From contig JAJYZB010000002.1 of NCBI GenBank assembly GCA_021800275.1, positions 226,047 through 290,046 on the forward strand: a stretch of DNA of 64,000 nucleotides. The letters run 5' to 3'. Position numbers and translations under genes: made by a program. Positions 58,922-64,000 of the stretch are shown in pieces; position 1 is the first letter of the stretch; each line of letters opens with the position of its first letter. The notes beneath the pieces are model-generated. The model was given only the letters and a program-made list of their open reading frames with translations. It was not told the DNA's origin and ran no database searches. Source of the stretch: a bacterium. Lineage in GTDB: Bacteria; Vulcanimicrobiota; JABDET01.

Positions 58922-61900
58922 CTCTTCTCCTGTCAAACACAGGCTGCTCTTGTCCTTCACTGATTCATAATCCAGCCGCTTCACACGCATCGGCTCAGAA
59001 ATCCCTAAATAACAAGAATTCACCATGTACCCAGGCACTACCCCAAGATACGGATCATTCTGAGACAGACTCTCATAATAATTCTCAAGGGTTAATCCAG
59101 TCCCAATATCAGTCCCAATGGTCTCAATCCCACTCAAAGGAACCTGACTTAAATATGAATATCCTGCAGCATACGGAGAATACAACACATTCCCATTGAA
59201 AATCACTTCCCCTAAAGGAGAATTTAAAACCTCTAAGGTGTTCGACGGTGTCACTGTCCCATTGATATCCACTGAAACTTTCCCATTGATTCCTTTTGAT
59301 AAAACTCCTAAACTTCCATTCGTAATATCCACAGTCAAAGGATCAGATAAAATACCAATCACTCCACCCGCCTGCAGCACTGAATTCGCTCCTGCAGTAA
59401 GATCAGTTCCTGTTCCATTCGTTAAATCTAAAATGTTGCCAGCAGCAGTGAGATCAATACTCCCAGGGGTCGTAATTCCATCTAATAAAAGATTGCCTGA
59501 AGTTGTGGTTAAACTCACGGTTCCACTGGCACTCAATGTCCCTACAGTCAGCGCTTGATCATTGGACAGCAGCACGCACCCGGCTAAACTCCCATCCAAT
59601 GTGCTGACTTGGGTGTAAAGCTCATGTACATCTCCGACACTCGTTCCATTTAACGTTAAAGTTCCACCGGTAACATTAGGGGAGGTTCCACTGCCTTCAA
59701 TGCTTCCGCTTGATGCTGTTAAACTCACAGCATTGGTTCCATCACTTAAACTCCCCACTGTCAAATTTCCTGAAGTCGTCGTTAAACTTACAGTTCCACT
59801 GGCACTCAATGTCCCTACAGTCAGCGCTTGATCATTGGACAGCAGCACACTCCCAGTTAAAGTCCCATCCAATGTATTGACTTTAGTGTAAAGCTCATGT
59901 ACATCTCCGACACTCGTTCCATTTAACGTTAATGTTCCACCGGTAACATTAGGGGAGGTTCCACTTCCACTCCCCTCAATATTCCCGCTCGCCGTTAAAG
60001 TCACAGCATTGGTTCCATCACTTAAACTGTCCACTGTCAAATTTCCTGAAGTCGTCGTTAAACTTACAGTTCCACCAGCACTCAAAGTTCCGACTGTCAG
60101 CGCTTGATCATTGGACAGCAGCACACTCCCAGTTAAACTCCCATCCACTGTGCTGACTTGGGTGTACAATTCACTTGTATTTCCGACACTCGTTCCATTT
60201 AACGTTAATGTTCCCCCTGTGACATTAGGTCCTGTTCCACTCCCTTCAATGCTTCCGCTGGATGCTGTTAAACTCACAGCATTGGTTCCATCACTTAAAC
60301 TCTCCACTGTCAAATCCCCTGAAGTTGTGGTTAAACTCACGGTTCCACTGACACTCAATGTCCCTACAGTCAGCGCCTGATCATTCGACAAAAGCACGCA
60401 CCCGGCTAAACTCCCATCCAATGTATTGACTTGAGTAAACAACTCATTCACATCTCCGACATTCGTTCCATTTAACGTTAATGTTCCACCCCTAACATTA
60501 GGGGAGGTTCCACTTCCACTCCCCTCAATATTCCCGCTCGCCGTTAAAGTCACAGCATTGGTTCCATCACTTAAACTCCCCACTGTCAAATCCCCTGAAG
60601 TGGTTGTCAAATTCACAGTTCCAGCGGCAGTCAATGTTCCTACAGTCAGCGTCTGATCATTGGACAGCAGCACACTCCCAGTTAAAGTCCCATCCAGGGT
60701 GCTGACTTGAGTGTACAACTCATTTGTATTTCCGACATTTGCTCCATTTAAAGTCAGAGTTCCACCGGTGACATTGGGGGGGGTTCCACTTCCACTCCCT
60801 TCAATGCTTCCGCTCGCTGTCAGAGTCACAGCACCAGTCCCTGCATTCACACTCCCCACTGAAATACTCCCACTGGTATTCGTAAATGTCAAATTCGTGT
60901 TATTTCCATTTGCTGCTGCATTCAAGTCACCTGAAGCAAACGTTAAAGATTGACTCGTAGGCCAATCCACGGTTACATTCCCATTATTTGTATTAACGGT
61001 AAGGTTAGATACTGAATCCTGATCGTTGACCGTTATTCCACAGCCGCTTCCTGTGGCTGTAAGAATAAGATTCGGTGCATTCACATCTGTTAAGCCTTTA
61101 ATCCCATTCCCATTCACATCCTCTAATGTGGCTGTGCTGCTCGCTGATAAAATCACACTCCCATTCCCGCCAGGCCCGCCATAACCGCCATAACCGCTAG
61201 GCCCGCCACCAGTTCCGCCAAGGCTCTCCACTGTAAATGAAGACACATCTAAAGAACCACTGGATGCCGTTAAACTCACACTGCCGCCATTACCACCAGC
61301 ACCGCCAGGCCCGCCACCAGTTCCGCCAAGGCTCTCCACTGTAGATGAAGACACATCTAAAGAACCACTGGATGCCGTTAAACTCACAGTCCCGCCAGAA
61401 CCGCCAGTCCCGCCACAGGAAAGGCCAGTCCCGCCATTCCCGCCAAGGCTCTCCACTGTAGATGAAGACACATCTAAAGAACCACTGGATGCCGTTAAAC
61501 TCACAGTCCCGCCAGAACCGCCAGGCCCGCCACAACTGCTATTTCCGCCAGGCCCACCAGTCCCACCCATACTCTCCACCGTTGATGACGACATATCCAA
61601 AGACCCACTAGAGGCTGCCAGTTTAATCGCACCCACCCCAGTCCCGCCATAACCGCCAGTCCCGCCAGTCCCGCCAGTCCCGCCAGAACCGCCAGAACCG
61701 CCACCACCCATACTCTCTACTAAATTGCTGCTCATCAAACTCAAACTTCCACCTGCTGTCAGGGTAATCGCACCCACATTTCCGCCATTTCCGCCATTCC
61801 CGCCATTCCCGAGATAGCAACCAATTCCGCCAGTCCCGCCATAACCGCCAGCACCACCCATACTCTCCACCGTTGATGACGACATATCCAAAGACCCACT

Positions 61901-64000
61901 AGAGGCTGCCAGGGTAATCGCACCCACAGAACCGCCATTTCCGCCAACACCGCCACAGCCGCTATTTCCGCCAGTCCCACCAGTCCCACCCATACTCTCC
62001 ACCGTTGATGACGACATATCCAAAAACCCACTAGAGGCTGCCAGTTTAATCGCACCCCCAGTCCCGCCAGAACCGCCAGTCCCGCCAGCACCGCCACCAC
62101 TTACGCCATTTACGCCATTTCCGCCAGTCCCACCCATACTTTTCACTAAACTGCTACTCGTCAAACTTAAACTTCCACCTGCTGTCAGGGTAATTGCACA
62201 CCCAGAACCGCCAGTCCCCCCATTTTCGTAATAGTAGCTAGTCCCGCCATTTTCGCTAGCACCACCTATACTCTCCACCGTTGATGACGACATATCTAAA
62301 GAGCCACTAGAGGCTGCCAGTTTAATCGCACCCCCAGAACCGCCCACACCGCCAGTCCCGCCAGCACCACCCATACTCTCCACTAAACTGGTGCTCGTCA
62401 AACTCAAACCTCCACCTGCTGTCAGGGTAATCGCACACCCACCGCCGCCAAAACCGCCAGTCCCGCCATTTCCGCTAGAGTAGCCAGTTCCGCTAGTCCC
62501 GCCAGTACCACCCATACTCTCCACCGTTGATGACGACATATCTAAAGAGCCACTAGAGGCTGCCAGGGTAATCGCACCCCCAGTCCCACCATTTCCCCCA
62601 TTTCCACCACGACTGGCATTTCCGCTAATGCAGCCATTTCCGCCACCCCCAGTCCCGCCAGCACCACCCATACTCTCCACCGTTGATGACGACATATCCA
62701 AAGACCCACTAGAGGCTGTCAGGGTAATCGCACACCCACCGCCGCCAAAACCGCCAGTCCCGCCATTTCCGCTAGTTCCACTGCCGGGGCCACAGCCGCC
62801 AGAACCGCCAGCACCGCCAGCACCACCCATACTCTCCACTAAACTGGTGCTCGCCAAACTCAAACTTCCACCTGCTGTCAGGGTAATCACACCCCCAGAA
62901 CCGCCCACACCGCCAGTACCGCCTCCGCCACAGTAGCCACCCCCGCCAGGCCCGCCGCCACCACCCATGCTCTCCACCGTTGATGACGACATATCCAAAG
63001 ACCCACTAGAGGCTGTCAGGGTAATCGCACCGCCATTACCACCGCCACCACCACCGCCACCACCACCACAAGAGCCAAAACCGCCAGAACCGCCAGAACC
63101 GCCCACACTCTCCACTAAACTGCTGCTCGTCAAACTTAAACTCCCACCTGCTGTCAGGGTAATCGCACCCCCAGAACCGCCCACACCGCCATTTGTGCCA
63201 TTTGTGCCACAAGTACCAGCAACACCATTCGCCCCCTGACTCTCAATCTTCGCTCCACTCCCTGTAATATTGTTATTCGCTGCCACTGTAATACTCCCGG
63301 ATTGACTCGAAAGATTCCCTAAAACAATATTCCCTGTGCCACTGGCTGCAGAAACACCACCATCGCAGCTCGCTGACCCAGCACAAATCGTTATAGTTCC
63401 ACTCCCAGTCGTCGCTAATGTTGATAACGCAGTGCTCCCTGATGTTCCGCTCCCTTCAAACAAAATCCCAAAAACAGAACTCCCTGGAGTGGAAGGAGTT
63501 ACTTCCAGGGTAAGATTATAACCACCAGCCACTGTCACCGTCCCAAGTCCGCTGTCCACTCCAATCGAATTCGATGACGCAATCACCACATTCCCTGTGG
63601 CTCCTGTTAAAGTGGAAGTGGCAACATAAGTGTCAATTGGGGTCGGCATCCCACTTGAATCATTAACTCCACTGGAAGTTCCGCTGCTGTCAATAAACGT
63701 ATTCGTCGGATCAATCACCAAGGTGCCGGCAGATCCATTTGCAGCTGACAAATCCACTAATCCTGCCACTTCTCCTCCTGTCTTATCACTCACCTCAACC
63801 TTCCCGCCGTTCCCACTCACTCCACCTTCTGCCTCTATCTCACTCCCACTGTTAAAATACGTGCTTCCTTCTGAATTAACTACCACATCCCCACCCTTCG
63901 AATTCTGTCCCTCTCCATTCGCTGCTATCAAACTCCCAGTCACTAAATCCGTATCCTGAGTCGAATTTAAACTAATGCTCCCTGCCGCTAAATTCGCAGC
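58913..64000 (-). CDS. Giant filamentous-haemagglutinin-type exoprotein with Gly-Gly-X tracts (5' end outside window)
   Basis: At least 1695 residues of a secreted beta-helix adhesin; the frame stays open to 64000. The visible N-terminal part (GGDVVVNSEGSTYFNSGSEI, then GNGGKVEVSDKTGG, then LVIDPTNTFID) is the pattern of two-partner-secretion TpsA proteins. Next come about fifteen cassettes of ~22 residues (SGSLDMSSSTVESMGG or GGSLSLTSTSLVESMGG) separated by Gly-Gly-X tracts (61160-63200). Five ~90-residue repeats follow (59550-60720), then a unique C-terminus without an autotransporter barrel. A transporter partner is not in the window. Codon choice is dominated by GGC/GGT/ACT. Confidence 0.88.
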   Translation of the reverse strand, partial: AANLAAGSISLNSTQDTDLVTGSLIAANGEGQNSKGGDVVVNSEGSTYFNSGSEIEAEGGVSGNGGKVEVSDKTGGEVAGLVDLSAANGSAGTLVIDPTNTFIDSSGTSSGVNDSSGMPTPIDTYVATSTLTGATGNVVIASSNSIGVDSGLGTVTVAGGYNLTLEVTPSTPGSSVFGILFEGSGTSGSTALSTLATTGSGTITICAGSASCDGGVSAASGTGNIVLGNLSSQSGSITVAANNNITGSGAKIESQGANGVAGTCGTNGTNGGVGGSGGAITLTAGGSLSLTSSSLVESVGGSGGSGGFGSCGGGGGGGGGGNGGAITLTASSGSLDMSSSTVESMGGGGGPGGGGYCGGGGTGGVGGSGGVITLTAGGSLSLASTSLVESMGGAGGAGGSGGCGPGSGTSGNGGTGGFGGGGCAITLTASSGSLDMSSSTVESMGGAGGTGGGGNGCISGNASRGGNGGNGGTGGAITLAASSGSLDMSSSTVESMGGTGGTSGTGYSSGNGGTGGFGGGGCAITLTAGGGLSLTSTSLVESMGGAGGTGGVGGSGGAIKLAASSGSLDMSSSTVESIGGASENGGTSYYYENGGTGGSGCAITLTAGGSLSLTSSSLVKSMGGTGGNGVNGVSGGGAGGTGGSGGTGGAIKLAASSGFLDMSSSTVESMGGTGGTGGNSGCGGVGGNGGSVGAITLAASSGSLDMSSSTVESMGGAGGYGGTGGIGCYLGNGGNGGNGGNVGAITLTAGGSLSLMSSNLVESMGGGGSGGSGGTGGTGGTGGYGGTGVGAIKLAASSGSLDMSSSTVESMGGTGGPGGNSSCGGPGGSGGTVSLTASSGSLDVSSSTVESLGGNGGTGLSCGGTGGSGGTVSLTASSGSLDVSSSTVESLGGTGGGPGGAGGNGGSVSLTASSGSLDVSSFTVESLGGTGGGPSGYGGYGGPGGNGSVILSASSTATLEDVNGNGIKGLTDVNAPNLILTATGSGCGITVNDQDSVSNLTVNTNNGNVTVDWPTSQSLTFASGDLNAAANGNNTNLTFTNTSGSISVGSVNAGTGAVTLTASGSIEGSGSGTPPNVTGGTLTLNGANVGNTNELYTQVSTLDGTLTGSVLLSNDQTLTVGTLTAAGTVNLTTTSGDLTVGSLSDGTNAVTLTASGNIEGSGSGTSPNVRGGTLTLNGTNVGDVNELFTQVNTLDGSLAGCVLLSNDQALTVGTLSVSGTVSLTTTSGDLTVESLSDGTNAVSLTASSGSIEGSGTGPNVTGGTLTLNGTSVGNTSELYTQVSTVDGSLTGSVLLSNDQALTVGTLSAGGTVSLTTTSGNLTVDSLSDGTNAVTLTASGNIEGSGSGTSPNVTGGTLTLNGTSVGDVHELYTKVNTLDGTLTGSVLLSNDQALTVGTLSASGTVSLTTTSGNLTVGSLSDGTNAVSLTASSGSIEGSGTSPNVTGGTLTLNGTSVGDVHELYTQVSTLDGSLAGCVLLSNDQALTVGTLSASGTVSLTTTSGNLLLDGITTPGSIDLTAAGNILDLTNGTGTDLTAGANSVLQAGGVIGILSDPLTVDITNGSLGVLSKGINGKVSVDINGTVTPSNTLEVLNSPLGEVIFNGNVLYSPYAAGYSYLSQVPLSGIETIGTDIGTGLTLENYYESLSQNDPYLGVVPGYMVNSCYLGISEPMRVKRLDYESVKDKSSLCLTGEEEK
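59550..60720 (-). repeat. Five tandem ~270-bp repeats in the adhesin gene
   Basis: The shared word ATTGGACAGCAGCAC (or ATTCGACAAAAGCAC) recurs at 59571, 59834, 60110, 60383 and 60659, i.e. every 263-276 bp. Each unit encodes LDGTLTGSVLLSNDQALTVG, SASGTVSLTTTSGNLTVGSL and VTGGTLTLNGTSVGDV-type strands. DNA identity between units is high, suggesting recent duplication or gene conversion. Confidence 0.88.
61160..63200 (-). repeat. Gly-Gly-X / cassette repeat block in the adhesin gene
   Basis: About 2 kb of alternating units: ten cassettes of the type AASSGSLDMSSSTVESMGG and five of the type TAGGSLSLTSTSLVESMGG, each followed by 10-40 residues in Gly-Gly-X triplets (X mostly Thr, Ser, Asn, Ala, Val, Cys). 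The plus strand appears as CCGCCA-rich sequence. Confidence 0.88.

Noticed and set aside
61160..63200. CRISPR-like repetitive block
   Set aside because: The repeats are in frame, encode Gly-Gly-X and beta-helix cassettes, and have no unique equal-length spacers.
59196..63959. Pro/Val/Thr-rich open frames on the plus strand (for example 62628-62936 and 62967-63239)
   Set aside because: They are antisense shadows of the Gly-rich adhesin: GGX codons read backwards as Pro/Ala/Val.
1..64000. rRNA genes, insertion sequences, transposases, phage structural genes
   Set aside because: None could be recognised on either strand.

Overview
The window reads as a chromosomal segment of an uncultured, moderately AT-rich, Gram-negative, flagellated bacterium. 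The outer membrane is indicated by a lipoprotein cytochrome, a periplasmic sulfur module and a giant filamentous-haemagglutinin-type exoprotein. The sequence alone does not fix the phylum. The fused transaldolase/phosphoglucose isomerase and the flagellar gene order would suit a deep-branching lineage such as Nitrospirota or Omnitrophota, but that is inference.

Positions 1-12657 hold one long flagellar operon, all on + : fliG (partial)-fliH-fliI-fliJ-lytic transglycosylase-fliK-hook/rod protein-fliM-fliN-fliO-fliP-fliQ-fliR-flhB-flhA. It is tightly packed with many ATGA/TAATG stop-start overlaps and encodes the C-ring switch, the export ATPase and the complete export gate. FliM has no visible CheY-binding motif, and the torque helix of FliG has unusual charges. 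Positions 12762-15965 carry a 19-codon ORF, glycogen synthase, galT and a SPOR-domain protein. glgB at 40887-42803 and the Tal-Pgi fusion at 34338-37121 belong to the same storage/pentose metabolism.

Positions 15994-20946 hold a PcrA/UvrD helicase, L21 without an adjacent L27, an orphan protein with a strong promoter, and an arsenic set (arsC, arsR) whose Acr3 pump is only a C-terminal stump. Positions 20704-22838 look like a rearrangement scar: truncated acr3, truncated aldo/keto reductase, an orphan CopG-type antitoxin and a Uma2 gene whose leader is duplicated 3.5 kb away. Positions 22853-26517 form a minus-strand set: hemerythrin-DUF2249 protein, an NnrS-like membrane protein and two paralogous four-helix membrane proteins, with a perfect TTGAT-N4-ATCAA box upstream and a Crp/Fnr-type regulator next door. 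This suggests a nitric-oxide or low-oxygen response.

Positions 26568-29639 hold minCDE and queG. Positions 29684-32862 hold a retropepsin-like protein and a divergent periplasmic module: a TsdA-like dihaem cytochrome lipoprotein, a ModA-like binding protein and an exported DsrE-like protein. Next come a LuxR-type regulator with a degenerate receiver, a PglD-like acyltransferase, Tal-Pgi, an orphan protein with a very methionine-rich tail, a FabI/FabL-type reductase, tatD, csp, glgB, serA, tRNA-Leu(UAG), an XRE regulator, an ankyrin protein, thymidine kinase, an HD-GYP protein, a TPR protein, glutamate dehydrogenase, a beta-CASP nuclease and gatB.

Positions 53047-57447 are accessory DNA: an antitoxin/RelE pair with an operator palindrome, two tiny ORFs, a DUF6922-like gene broken at a G8 tract, a PIF1-like helicase fused to a WYL domain, and an HD hydrolase lacking its middle. 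thiG-thiE follow. The last 5.1 kb is the 3' end of a giant secreted adhesin on the minus strand, with five ~90-residue repeats and fifteen beta-helix cassettes separated by Gly-Gly-X tracts. It is the most unusual object in the window.
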